This document shows, piece by piece, positions 1 through 6,075 of a DNA stretch of 6,075 nt. Position 1 is the stretch's first letter; each line of letters opens with the position of its first letter. Position numbers and translations under genes: made by a program. Origin of the DNA: Planctomycetaceae bacterium (GTDB lineage: Bacteria > Planctomycetota > Planctomycetia > Planctomycetales > Planctomycetaceae); contig WFOZ01000391.1 of NCBI GenBank assembly GCA_015487825.1, positions 1 to 6,075 on the forward strand, written 5' to 3'. The notes under the pieces are model-generated. The model worked only from the letters and a program-made list of their open reading frames with translations, was not told the origin of the DNA and did no database searches.

Positions 1-1
1 A

Positions 2-2182
2 CGAAACGGTCTTTCGGGGCTGGTGCTTGTGTTGCTTTCACTGGTCCTGTTTCTCGATTGGCGAGTTGCGATCTGGGCGGCTCTCGGGCTTCCGATTTCC
101 TTTATGGGAACCTTTGTTGCGATGTGGCTGTTCGGTGTTTCGATCAATCTGCTTTCAATGTTCGGCTTAATTATCGTTCTCGGAATTCTGGTCGATGATG
201 CCATCGTAATTGGTGAAAATATATTTCGGCATGTTGAAGAAGGCGAAGAGTCTGTCGAAGCAGCCGTCAATGGAGCCGAGGAGGTCATGTGGCCCGTCAC
301 CGTTGCAGTCACCACAACCATTGCCGGGTTCGCACCGTTAATGTTTATTCGCGGTCGCATTGGCGATTTTATGAAAGACCTGCCGCTGGTCGTTTTGGCG
401 GCACTTTCGGTTTCGCTGATTGAAGCCCTGCTCATTCTCCCTTCGCATTTGAAACATCTCAAACGCAAAAAAGCGGTCAAAAAAGTATCGAAAACGCATC
501 TCGGGAAAGCGTGGCACCGGTTGACGAATTTTCAACATCACATCATGCACGACTTGTTCATTAAGTATTACGAGATACTTTTACGCATCGCGATGAGATG
601 GCGATATGTCACGCTGACAGTTGCATTGGCAACATGCGCCACTTCCATTTCGTTGATGGTGGGTGGAATCGTCCCCTTTGTTTTCATACAGAAAATGGAT
701 AGCGAAACTATCACAGCTGATCTGGAAATGCCCGTAGGAACCATTATCGCGGAAACTCGTGACAAACTGGTTTACATTTCAAACTATGTGAAGAAGCTTC
801 CTGAAGTTCAAAGCGTCCAGACATCTGTTGGCTCCCAAATGAATATTGGTGGAATGGGAGCGACCGGCGGCGGGAAGCAGTCTCATCTCGGGCAAATTGT
901 TGTTGAACTGATGGAAGCAGATGAACGAGAGAAAAAAGGACTGCGTTCCAGTGATGAACTGATGGTTGAATTTCGTAAATTGAGTGACTCGTTAACGGGG
1001 ATCAATTCAATTAAATGGGAAGCGTTAAGTGGAGGTCCGGCAGGAAAAGATATTGAAATTCGTGTTGCCGGCGAAAACTTTGATGAGTTAATTCAGGTCA
1101 CTAAAAAAATTAAAAAAGAACTCGCCTCTTACGATGGAGTCGTCGATCTCGATGACGATTACGATGTCGGCAAGCGGGAAGTACAACTGCGACTTCTCGA
1201 ATCGGCTCGCTCAACAGGAATAACCGTCTCAGACCTGGGCAACTTTGTTCGCTTTGCCCTGTACGGTGTCGAAGCGAAAAGTCTCACCCGTAACCGGGAA
1301 GATGTGAAAATTATGGTTCGCCTTCCCGAAAAATACCGGGTTGATGTTTACAACATTGAAGCACTGCGAATTCCCATTCCAAACGCGATTGCACAACCGG
1401 GCGAACAGGATTCTCTTTCGCGGTGGGTACCGATATCTGAAGTCGCTGAGTTTACTGAAGCACGTGGTTACACCAGTATCCATCGCTCGCAACAAAAACG
1501 AGCAATCACCATTTACGGCGACGTGCAGATGTCGGCTAATTCTCCCGATGCCGTCGTTGATCAATTCCGCACTGATTACATTCCCAAACTACTTGCAGAA
1601 CACCCAAAAGTGACTCTTGAATTCACCGGCAGCACCGAAGAGCGAGGCAAATCATTCGGTTCGTTATTCATCGCCCTTCCGGTAGCATTTTTAATTATTT
1701 ACATGTTACTGGCTGGTCTGTTCCAATCGTATCTGCAACCAATCGTTGTGATGTCAGCCATTCCGTTTGGTATGCAGGGGGCAATCCTTGGGCATTACAT
1801 AACAGGCAATGAAGTTACCTTTCTAAGCTGTATCGGCTTCCTGGCACTTTCAGGAATTCTGGTAAACGATTCGCTGGTGCTTGTTGATTTCATCAACCGC
1901 CGAATTCGAAGTGGTGAAGATCCATTTGAAGCCAATGTGAATGGAGCCAAACTTCGCCTGCGAGCGATCATCCTCACCACTCTTACCACCGCAGCAGGAT
2001 TAACACCGTTGATGTTCGAAACCAGTTTCCAGGCAAAATTCCTCATCCCGATGGCCGTCACCCTTACCTACGGTTTAATTTTCGCCACCGGCTTAACCCT
2101 CATCATCGTCCCCTGCCTCAACATGATGTTCGCCGATTCAAAATGGCTCGCTGACAAACTGTGGCGTTCTGTTTTTGGATAG
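2..2182 (+). CDS. RND-family efflux pump inner-membrane permease, C-terminal part (5' end outside window)
   Basis: This is a proton-driven resistance-nodulation-division (HAE1/AcrB-like) permease. It would export substrates across the envelope with a periplasmic adaptor and an outer-membrane channel, neither of which is in the window. The frame is open from base 2, so the GTG at 23 is internal; 726 residues remain of a usual ~1,050, with about 340 missing at the N-terminus. Residues below count from base 2. TM2-TM6 lie at about 1-150. The paired aspartates of the TM4 proton relay are D65-D66 (bases 194-199, in [13 protein letters not shown]). TM7 is at about 200-228, followed by the second periplasmic porter/docking region (about 229-550, with [14 protein letters not shown]) and TM8-TM12. 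In TM10 the motif [13 protein letters not shown] puts N where AcrB has K940, a variant I recall from other RND subfamilies. The stop is TAG at 2180. Substrate cannot be inferred. Confidence 0.95.
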   Translation, partial: RNGLSGLVLVLLSLVLFLDWRVAIWAALGLPISFMGTFVAMWLFGVSINLLSMFGLIIVLGILVDDAIVIGENIFRHVEEGEESVEAAVNGAEEVMWPVTVAVTTTIAGFAPLMFIRGRIGDFMKDLPLVVLAALSVSLIEALLILPSHLKHLKRKKAVKKVSKTHLGKAWHRLTNFQHHIMHDLFIKYYEILLRIAMRWRYVTLTVALATCATSISLMVGGIVPFVFIQKMDSETITADLEMPVGTIIAETRDKLVYISNYVKKLPEVQSVQTSVGSQMNIGGMGATGGGKQSHLGQIVVELMEADEREKKGLRSSDELMVEFRKLSDSLTGINSIKWEALSGGPAGKDIEIRVAGENFDELIQVTKKIKKELASYDGVVDLDDDYDVGKREVQLRLLESARSTGITVSDLGNFVRFALYGVEAKSLTRNREDVKIMVRLPEKYRVDVYNIEALRIPIPNAIAQPGEQDSLSRWVPISEVAEFTEARGYTSIHRSQQKRAITIYGDVQMSANSPDAVVDQFRTDYIPKLLAEHPKVTLEFTGSTEERGKSFGSLFIALPVAFLIIYMLLAGLFQSYLQPIVVMSAIPFGMQGAILGHYITGNEVTFLSCIGFLALSGILVNDSLVLVDFINRRIRSGEDPFEANVNGAKLRLRAIILTTLTTAAGLTPLMFETSFQAKFLIPMAVTLTYGLIFATGLTLIIVPCLNMMFADSKWLADKLWRSVFG

Positions 2183-2298
2183 GAAATCTGTAAAATGTAT
2201 GTTGAATTGAATTGCAATAAACAGCCCCATAGCGGGAAGATAATGGACCTGCATGAATAAAGTAATTAGCTTATTTGTCAATATCACAGAAATTTAAC

Positions 2299-2601
2299 AT
2301 GAAACATTTACTGAGAATAATCGAAGCAGGCAAGCAGGTTGGAAAATCGTTTTCATTTAATCACAACGACTGTACATATTGGTCTTCAGTTGGAATTCAA
2401 AAACATGGTGGTGCTTACAAAGTTTACATTGATGTAATTGAAGAATCGCAAATGATCGCTGAAGTCTATGAACGAGAAGAGGTTACACAATTTTCTACTG
2501 CTCTAGAAGCTATTGACTATATCACTTCGGAAACACAGTTGGATGTGGAGGATCTGAAGACGTGTAAAGGCCAAAAAATATTCAACCCAAGCTTTGAGTA
2601 G
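2299..2601 (+). CDS. Small AT-rich hypothetical protein (100 aa)
   Basis: I do not recognise this protein. It is a 100-residue soluble-looking product with no signal peptide or membrane segment. The N-terminus is short and basic (MKHLLRIIEAGKQVGK), the centre looks beta-rich (about 24-57, with GGAYKVYIDV), an amphipathic helix is likely at about 64-78, and the C-terminus has the motif KGQKIFNP at 90-97. I chose ATG 2299; a TTG at 2275 in the same frame would add eight residues, and neither has a good Shine-Dalgarno sequence. A hand count of 2401-2460 gives 21 G+C in 60, against 30 in 60 for 3181-3240 of the next gene, so it is AT-rich for its surroundings and may be acquired. It lies 45 bases upstream of the dehydrogenase in the same frame, separated by TAG 2599-2601. 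Uninterrupted coding and protein-like composition support a real gene, but no function can be given. Confidence 0.6.
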   Translation: MKHLLRIIEAGKQVGKSFSFNHNDCTYWSSVGIQKHGGAYKVYIDVIEESQMIAEVYEREEVTQFSTALEAIDYITSETQLDVEDLKTCKGQKIFNPSFE

Positions 2602-2633
2602 GCCAGATACCTGGTTAGTATCGCGGAGCAATT

Positions 2634-2639
2634 AAGGGG
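2634..2639 (+). promoter_or_regulatory. Ribosome-binding site that points to an ATC start for the dehydrogenase
   Basis: AAGGGG is the only strong Shine-Dalgarno-like sequence before the dehydrogenase. It ends seven bases before ATC 2647, ideal spacing for initiation there. It is about 37 bases upstream of GTG 2677, the first conventional in-frame start, and so could not serve it. It is closer than usual to GTG 2642, which is in a different frame that does not encode the enzyme. Confidence 0.5.
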
Positions 2640-2646
2640 CTGTGAC

Positions 2647-3690
2647 ATCAAAGCGATTCTGTATGAACAATTTGGCGTGTTGCCGGCATTGCAAAATGTT
2701 CCTGATCCTACTCCCGCAGATGAGGGTGTGGTGATCTCTGTTACTGCAACCGGGCTTTGCCGCAGTGACTGGCATGGATGGATGGGGCACGATCCGGATA
2801 TTGTTTTGCCTCATGTGCCGGGACATGAACTGGCGGGAGTTGTTCAAGCTGTTGGAAAGAGTGTCAAACGGTGGAAAGTGGGGGACCGCGTAACGGTTCC
2901 GTTTGTTTGCGGTTGTGGTTCGTGTGAACAATGTGCTGCGGGAGATCATCAGGTGTGCCCGCATCAGACACAGCCCGGTTTCACTCATTGGGGATCGTTT
3001 GCCGAATATGTTGCGATTGATTTTGCTGATGTGAATCTGGTTTCTCTTCCGGATGAAATTGATGATGCAACGGCTGCTTCTCTGGGATGCCGATTTGCAA
3101 CCGCGTTTCGCGGGTTGATCGATCAGGCACGACTTAGACCCGGGCAAACGGTTGCCATCTACGGCTGCGGTGGTGTGGGCCTTTCTGCGATTATGATTGC
3201 CAAAGCCGTTGGGGCCTGCGTGATTGCTGTCGATATCGATGAAGAAAAACTTGATTTTGCCCGCTCAGTCGGTGCGAATTTCACCTGGAATTCAAAAACA
3301 ACAACAAATGTTGCAGCAGAGATTTGTGAACAAACCAAAGGCGGAGTCCATGTTTCAGTCGATGCTATCGGAAGTCCGCAAAGCTGTATCGCATCGATCG
3401 AATCGTTAAGAAAACGAGGCCGGCACATTCAAATCGGCCTCATGCCCGACGAACAGGGAGCCTGCAATCTCCCGATGAGCAGGATCATCGCCAACGAACT
3501 GGAACTGTACGGTTCCCACGGCATGCAGGCCCACCGATATCCCGCCCTGCTTGAAATGATCCGCACCAAAAAAGTCGCCCCCGCCAAATTGATCAGCCAA
3601 ACGATCTCCCTGCAGGAAGCATCAACCGCCCTGTCGGAAATGAACACATTTCCCAACGTCGGCATAACAATTATCAATCCACATCGGTAA
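2647..3690 (+). CDS. Zinc-dependent medium-chain alcohol dehydrogenase
   Basis: This cytoplasmic enzyme of the zinc-containing MDR family should interconvert an alcohol and an aldehyde or ketone using NAD(H). With ATC 2647 as residue 1 it has 347 residues, normal for the family. The N-terminal catalytic domain carries likely catalytic zinc ligands C38 (GLCRSDWHGW), H60-E61 (PGHELAG) and C148 (LGCRFATAF), plus a complete structural zinc site C90, C93, C96 and C104. The Rossmann motif GCGGVGLSA is at 173-181, and D196 at the end of the second strand favours NAD over NADP. The C-terminus includes LYGSHGMQAHRYP. The conserved opening K-A-I-L-Y-E-Q-F-G begins at 2650, directly after an ATC where ATG is expected; no ATG, GTG or TTG lies in frame between the stop at 2599 and GTG 2677. 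Starting at 2677 would remove the first beta strand. The physiological substrate is unknown. Confidence 0.92.
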   Translation: MKAILYEQFGVLPALQNVPDPTPADEGVVISVTATGLCRSDWHGWMGHDPDIVLPHVPGHELAGVVQAVGKSVKRWKVGDRVTVPFVCGCGSCEQCAAGDHQVCPHQTQPGFTHWGSFAEYVAIDFADVNLVSLPDEIDDATAASLGCRFATAFRGLIDQARLRPGQTVAIYGCGGVGLSAIMIAKAVGACVIAVDIDEEKLDFARSVGANFTWNSKTTTNVAAEICEQTKGGVHVSVDAIGSPQSCIASIESLRKRGRHIQIGLMPDEQGACNLPMSRIIANELELYGSHGMQAHRYPALLEMIRTKKVAPAKLISQTISLQEASTALSEMNTFPNVGITIINPHR

Positions 3691-3863
3691 CACCAAAGTT
3701 ATCTCATGGATCATCAAACGGCACTTCACACCCAATACCGTAATGCAGCGAGTATCATGGCTACATCGCAAAACTGACCAAGCATGCTCACTCATCTTTG
3801 GAATGCAGGAAAGATATTCGGCTAAACAACTCTGCCAATTTTGTAGCGACTTTCATAACTCGG

Positions 3864-4337
3864 TCATCCGTACGCACCATCATGATCCTCCACTCCCATG
3901 CTGCATTTTGTGGCGATTGGCAATTCATTAAAACATTTTTCCTTCCTCGCCTGAATCAATATATCTTTCAGCATACTTCCAACCACCTCAGCCAGGTCAT
4001 CATCTATACCAACTTTTTTCTTTTTTCCGTGAGGTAGAATAAATTCAATCGGCTCTTCGTCGTCATACAAAGCATCGACTGCCTCTAGCCAGTGGGGAAA
4101 CTCCAGCCAGTTTTCCTCGATATAAGCCTGCCATTCACCATCTGGTGCACCATCAGCACGTGTATCAAAAACAATCGCTATCCAGCCAGCCTGAGATATC
4201 TGAAAGCCAAGTGTAATTTGCGAAATCGGATCGGCATCTTCGCCCGGGCCATTATTCACATAGATCGGGTAATCGCGCACGCGCTGCCTTAAAAATTTAT
4301 AGATTGTCCGGGCATCCTTCTTAAGATCAATTTTCAT
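3864..4337 (-). CDS. Uncharacterised acidic soluble protein (157 aa)
   Basis: I do not recognise a family. The product has no signal peptide or membrane segment. It starts with a basic helix-like stretch (1-22), has a tryptophan-rich middle (W52, W69, W77, W83) and acidic runs (DDEE 92-95, DDD 112-114), then a four-lysine run (105-108), a likely helix at 115-133, and a tail with two cysteines (C135, C145). The start ATG 4337 gives a 50-base gap after the membrane-protein gene upstream, so the two are probably one transcript. The start overlaps, as ATGA, the stop of a three-codon frame (ATG 4345) that is better placed behind AGGAA than the gene itself. The lysine codons include A-AAA-AAG in the zero frame, a potential slippage site. 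Base composition resembles its partner gene. Function is unknown. Confidence 0.7.
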   Translation of the reverse strand: MKIDLKKDARTIYKFLRQRVRDYPIYVNNGPGEDADPISQITLGFQISQAGWIAIVFDTRADGAPDGEWQAYIEENWLEFPHWLEAVDALYDDEEPIEFILPHGKKKKVGIDDDLAEVVGSMLKDILIQARKEKCFNELPIATKCSMGVEDHDGAYG

Positions 4338-4350
4338 GGCGTCATTTATA

Positions 4351-4355
4351 TTCCT
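4351..4355 (-). promoter_or_regulatory. Shine-Dalgarno-like AGGAA before the 157-aa gene
   Basis: On the minus strand AGGAA is followed by five bases and then ATG 4345, which opens a three-codon frame (M-T-P-stop). The stop TGA overlaps the gene's own ATG 4337. The distance to ATG 4337 is 13 bases, long for direct initiation, so ribosomes may be delivered by termination-reinitiation from the mini-frame. This is inference from spacing only. Confidence 0.35.
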
Positions 4356-4387
4356 GATCAGTATTATTCACCCGCAGCAACATCCGG

Positions 4388-4981
4388 TTATTCTTCGCTC
4401 CATTGTTCAATGACACCTGCCAGCCATTCTCTTTCCGGTTCGCGTAACGTTGTTCCAATTTCAATACGATCCGCCCCATGGTCAAAGTAAAGTCGTTGTC
4501 GCTCACCAGTACGTTCGAGTACAACATCACTGAAGCTGCTTTTGGCGATTTCAATTTGTTGACGGCGTTTGAATAAACCACTAAGAGCCTCGTTTGAATG
4601 GGCGCGTCGCAGCCCATATGCAGGATTGAATAGCGACGTTGTAAACGAACTACCGGAATCGTAATAAAAAGAATAATGCTTCAAAGTTATGCTCTCCGGG
4701 CGTTGCGGACGAAGCAGGTTATACAATACGAAAATTGCAAAGCAGCCTCCCACAGACCAGGCACCAAGCCAAAACAGCAGGAATCCATGAAATTCGTCCA
4801 TCAGTTCGCCAATCGCCGAAATCAGGCCTATAGCCCATCCACCAAGCCAGCAGATAATAAATCCAGCCAGAAAAAAACGAAGCAGCCCACCATCGGATGC
4901 CTTCCAACGGTAGGTACGACCATCGAATTCATCAACTTCCTCAATTCTGGAACCTTCCGGCTTCGGTTTTGATTGAGTCAT
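4388..4981 (-). CDS. Uncharacterised two-helix membrane protein (197 aa)
   Basis: The protein has a charged cytoplasmic-type N-terminus (1-33) and two strong hydrophobic segments at about 34-59 and 66-90, separated by a short acidic loop (ELMDEFHG). A soluble C-terminal domain of about 105 residues follows. This hairpin-plus-domain layout resembles the bacterial membrane proteins with PH-like C-terminal domains. The closing segment (168-194: DHGADRIEIG, then LREPEREWL) looks like segments I recall from planctomycete membrane proteins, but I cannot name a family. ATG 4981 was chosen because it opens directly into the charged N-terminus; its Shine-Dalgarno sequence is weak. It is overlapped (ATGA) by the stop of a five-codon frame starting at ATG 4995. 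It is probably the first gene of a two-gene unit with the 157-aa protein downstream. The leader carries several palindromes. Function is unknown. Confidence 0.75.
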   Translation of the reverse strand: MTQSKPKPEGSRIEEVDEFDGRTYRWKASDGGLLRFFLAGFIICWLGGWAIGLISAIGELMDEFHGFLLFWLGAWSVGGCFAIFVLYNLLRPQRPESITLKHYSFYYDSGSSFTTSLFNPAYGLRRAHSNEALSGLFKRRQQIEIAKSSFSDVVLERTGERQRLYFDHGADRIEIGTTLREPEREWLAGVIEQWSEE

Positions 4982-5004
4982 GTTTTTTCAGCCATGCTTT
5001 CATT

Positions 5005-5029
5005 TTATGCATTGCGCAGAAATGCATAA
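5005..5029. repeat. Perfect inverted repeat, 9-bp arms, upstream of the membrane-protein gene
   Basis: The arms are TTATGCATT (5005-5013) and AATGCATAA (5021-5029) with a 7-base spacer (GCGCAGA). It lies 23 bases upstream of ATG 4981, where a repressor or activator could bind or an mRNA hairpin could form. It is not followed by a T-run as a terminator of the upstream minus-strand gene would be. Confidence 0.6.
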
Positions 5030-5037
5030 TTCGAATT
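5028..5037. repeat. 10-bp perfect palindrome AATTCGAATT
   Basis: This uninterrupted palindrome overlaps the end of the 5005-5029 repeat and the start of the 5035-5052 repeat. Taken alone a 10-bp AT-rich palindrome is weak evidence; its interest is its position between the other two. Confidence 0.45.
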
Positions 5038-5052
5038 TCAATAATTTGAAAT
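5035..5052. repeat. Perfect inverted repeat, 7-bp arms
   Basis: The arms are ATTTCAA (5035-5041) and TTGAAAT (5046-5052) around TAAT. It lies in the same leader as the 5005-5029 repeat, 53 bases upstream of ATG 4981. It could be a second operator half or part of an AT-rich promoter region. Confidence 0.45.
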
Positions 5053-5152
5053 AGCAAATCAGAAATCATACTCAACAGCAGTGAACACCGTACATTAAAG
5101 AGAATAGATCGTCAATCACGAGTAAGCTGGCTGCTCTCAAATCTGCTGTTAA

Positions 5153-6004
5153 TCACGCAGGAAGCAACAGGTAAATGGTAATGGCTGATGCGGTTCCCAA
5201 TAGCAGTCCGGCGAAGTGTTCGCGGAGTTTACCTCCGGTTGTTCTCAGACTTAAATAGACTCCCAGCTTTGCCCCGAAAGTGCTTCCCACAAGCAGTAAT
5301 GCGACAACGTGCAAATCGACCCGCCCATGTGCAGCATGAATAAGCGTTGCCTGGAAGGCGATCATCCAGACCAGAACCAGAGACATCATTGCAGAGCGTT
5401 TTGAGGGAATCCCGTAGGCGTAATGCAAGCCGGGAAAGAGAATAATTCCACCACTGAGCCCCAAAAATCCGGCCAGAAACCCCACGAATAAACCGAACAG
5501 GCTCAACGAGATAACCGAAATTTTCTGCTTGCGGTCTCGGCCAAACACTTCGCAGGTCGGTTTCAATTTCGAGAATTTCAGCCACCCAATCGGCAATGGT
5601 TTCCCTTTGCGATGCAGCCTTGCTTCCCACAGACTGAACAATCCCAGTATCCATAACAAAGCGATATAGCTGTATTGAATTGCAGCTGTCATCGCCTGGG
5701 AATCCTCGCCCAATGTTTTTTGCATTTCAGCAAGCGATTCCGAACCGGCCAGCGTTCCCATGATGATCCCGCCCATCAAAATAGCCGGGATACGCAAATC
5801 GCGTCTGCGAATACGAAACGACAACAACGCAGCAGTAGCAGGTCCCAGTACCTGAGAAGTGCAACTTCCCACAAGAAAGTGAATCGGAACGGTTGTCGCG
5901 ATGCTTAACAGAGGAACAAGCAGAAAGCTCCCACCCACTCCAAACAGACCGGCAATAATTCCGACAGCCGTTCCCGAAACAAGGATGATCGCCGATTCCA
6001 TCAT
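5153..6004 (-). CDS. TauE/SafE (TSUP) family membrane transporter
   Basis: This is a polytopic inner-membrane permease of the TSUP (former DUF81) family, whose characterised members export sulfite, sulfoacetate or related organosulfur anions; the substrate here cannot be told. Starting at ATG 6004 it has 283 residues, near the family norm. It shows the internal duplication typical of the family: repeat one begins at about residue 11 (GTAVGIIAGLFGVGGSFLLVP) and repeat two at about 169, with GFLAGFLGLSGGIILFPG, each with the glycine-rich turn near its first helix. About eight hydrophobic segments are visible, with a basic cytoplasmic-like stretch (RIRRRDLR) after the second or third. The frame stays open to TTG 6046, but the 14 extra residues are polar and would overlap a perfect inverted repeat at 6024-6040, so ATG 6004 (or the adjacent ATG 6001) is preferred. 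No good Shine-Dalgarno sequence is seen for either choice. It is probably transcribed alone. Confidence 0.9.
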   Translation of the reverse strand: MMESAIILVSGTAVGIIAGLFGVGGSFLLVPLLSIATTVPIHFLVGSCTSQVLGPATAALLSFRIRRRDLRIPAILMGGIIMGTLAGSESLAEMQKTLGEDSQAMTAAIQYSYIALLWILGLFSLWEARLHRKGKPLPIGWLKFSKLKPTCEVFGRDRKQKISVISLSLFGLFVGFLAGFLGLSGGIILFPGLHYAYGIPSKRSAMMSLVLVWMIAFQATLIHAAHGRVDLHVVALLLVGSTFGAKLGVYLSLRTTGGKLREHFAGLLLGTASAITIYLLLPA

Positions 6005-6023
6005 ACTACTAATGGTCAATTTC

Positions 6024-6040
6024 TTTGCGTGTTGCGCAAA
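6024..6040. repeat. Inverted repeat upstream of the TSUP gene, possible operator
   Basis: TTTGCG (6024-6029) and CGCAAA (6035-6040) are perfect 6-bp arms around five bases. The element ends 19 bases upstream of ATG 6004, a typical place for a regulator site. I recognise no specific regulator motif in it. Confidence 0.4.
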
Positions 6041-6075
6041 TAACAAAAAGTATCATTGGGTGACGGCTAACAGAA

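Noticed and set aside
1229..1613. Open frames on both strands inside the RND gene (111 aa minus, 90 aa plus)
   Set aside because: They are shadows of a strongly conserved coding frame and show no protein-like features.
2243..2260. Tiny frame ATG 2243 (M-D-L-H-E-stop) after GGGAAG, between the RND gene and the orphan gene
   Set aside because: It ends 38 bases before ATG 2299 with no overlap or coupling geometry, and frames of this size are common by chance.
2599..2646. Stop-codon readthrough fusing the 100-aa orphan to the dehydrogenase, since both are in one frame with no other stop between
   Set aside because: Fifteen sense codons in one frame is unremarkable, a ribosome-binding site precedes the dehydrogenase, and no readthrough or selenocysteine/pyrrolysine signal is visible.
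2632..3147. 171-aa minus-strand frame opposite the dehydrogenase
   Set aside because: It lies entirely against a conserved enzyme frame and its sequence looks like antisense translation, with no motif.
3794..3815. Possible terminator hairpin ATCTTT / AAAGAT in the convergent spacer 3691-3863
   Set aside because: The stem is only six mostly A-T pairs with a 10-base loop and no T-run follows on either strand. An 8-bp palindrome at 3781-3788 is also within chance.
5074..5150. Inverted repeat AACAGCAG / CTGCTGTT around 61 bases between the TSUP and membrane-protein genes
   Set aside because: The arms are short, the loop is long and no T-run or extended pairing supports a terminator or stem.
5229..5654. 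141-aa minus-strand frame inside the TSUP gene
   Set aside because: It is the same strand in a shifted frame; the TSUP frame carries the family motifs and membrane helices.
5012..6038. Shared 7-mer TTGCGCA in the leaders of the membrane-protein gene (5012-5018) and the TSUP gene (6032-6038)
   Set aside because: Seven bases in two places is too little to claim a common regulator site.

Overview
This window reads as ordinary bacterial chromosome of moderate G+C (about 45-50% in the conserved genes). The zinc alcohol dehydrogenase, the RND pump subtype and the lack of Shine-Dalgarno sequences before most genes suggest a planctomycete (Planctomycetota). That assignment rests on remembered protein similarity, not on a search, and is tentative.

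Layout on the plus strand: positions 2-2182 hold the last two thirds of an inner-membrane RND efflux pump subunit, cut by the left window edge. Next come a short AT-rich orphan gene (2299-2601) and a medium-chain zinc alcohol dehydrogenase (about 2647-3690). The dehydrogenase has no usual start codon where its conserved N-terminus begins: an ATC sits there, correctly spaced behind an AAGGGG ribosome-binding site.

Layout on the minus strand: a spacer (3691-3863) separates the convergent genes. It is followed by an uncharacterised pair that is probably co-transcribed in the order 4981-4388 (two-helix membrane protein) then 4337-3864 (acidic soluble protein). Both start codons are overlapped in an ATGA arrangement by the stop of a tiny upstream reading frame. 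The leader upstream of 4981 contains three adjoining or overlapping short palindromes (5005-5052). Last is a TauE/SafE (TSUP) family membrane transporter (6004-5153) with a 6-bp-arm inverted repeat just upstream of its start.

The genes do not form one evident pathway. The RND pump and the TSUP protein are independent transport functions, and the dehydrogenase is a stand-alone redox enzyme. I see no mobile element, CRISPR array, tRNA, rRNA or convincing rho-independent terminator. No clear new multi-gene system is visible. The best leads are the ATC start, the orphan membrane/soluble pair with its palindrome-rich leader, and the AT-rich orphan gene.
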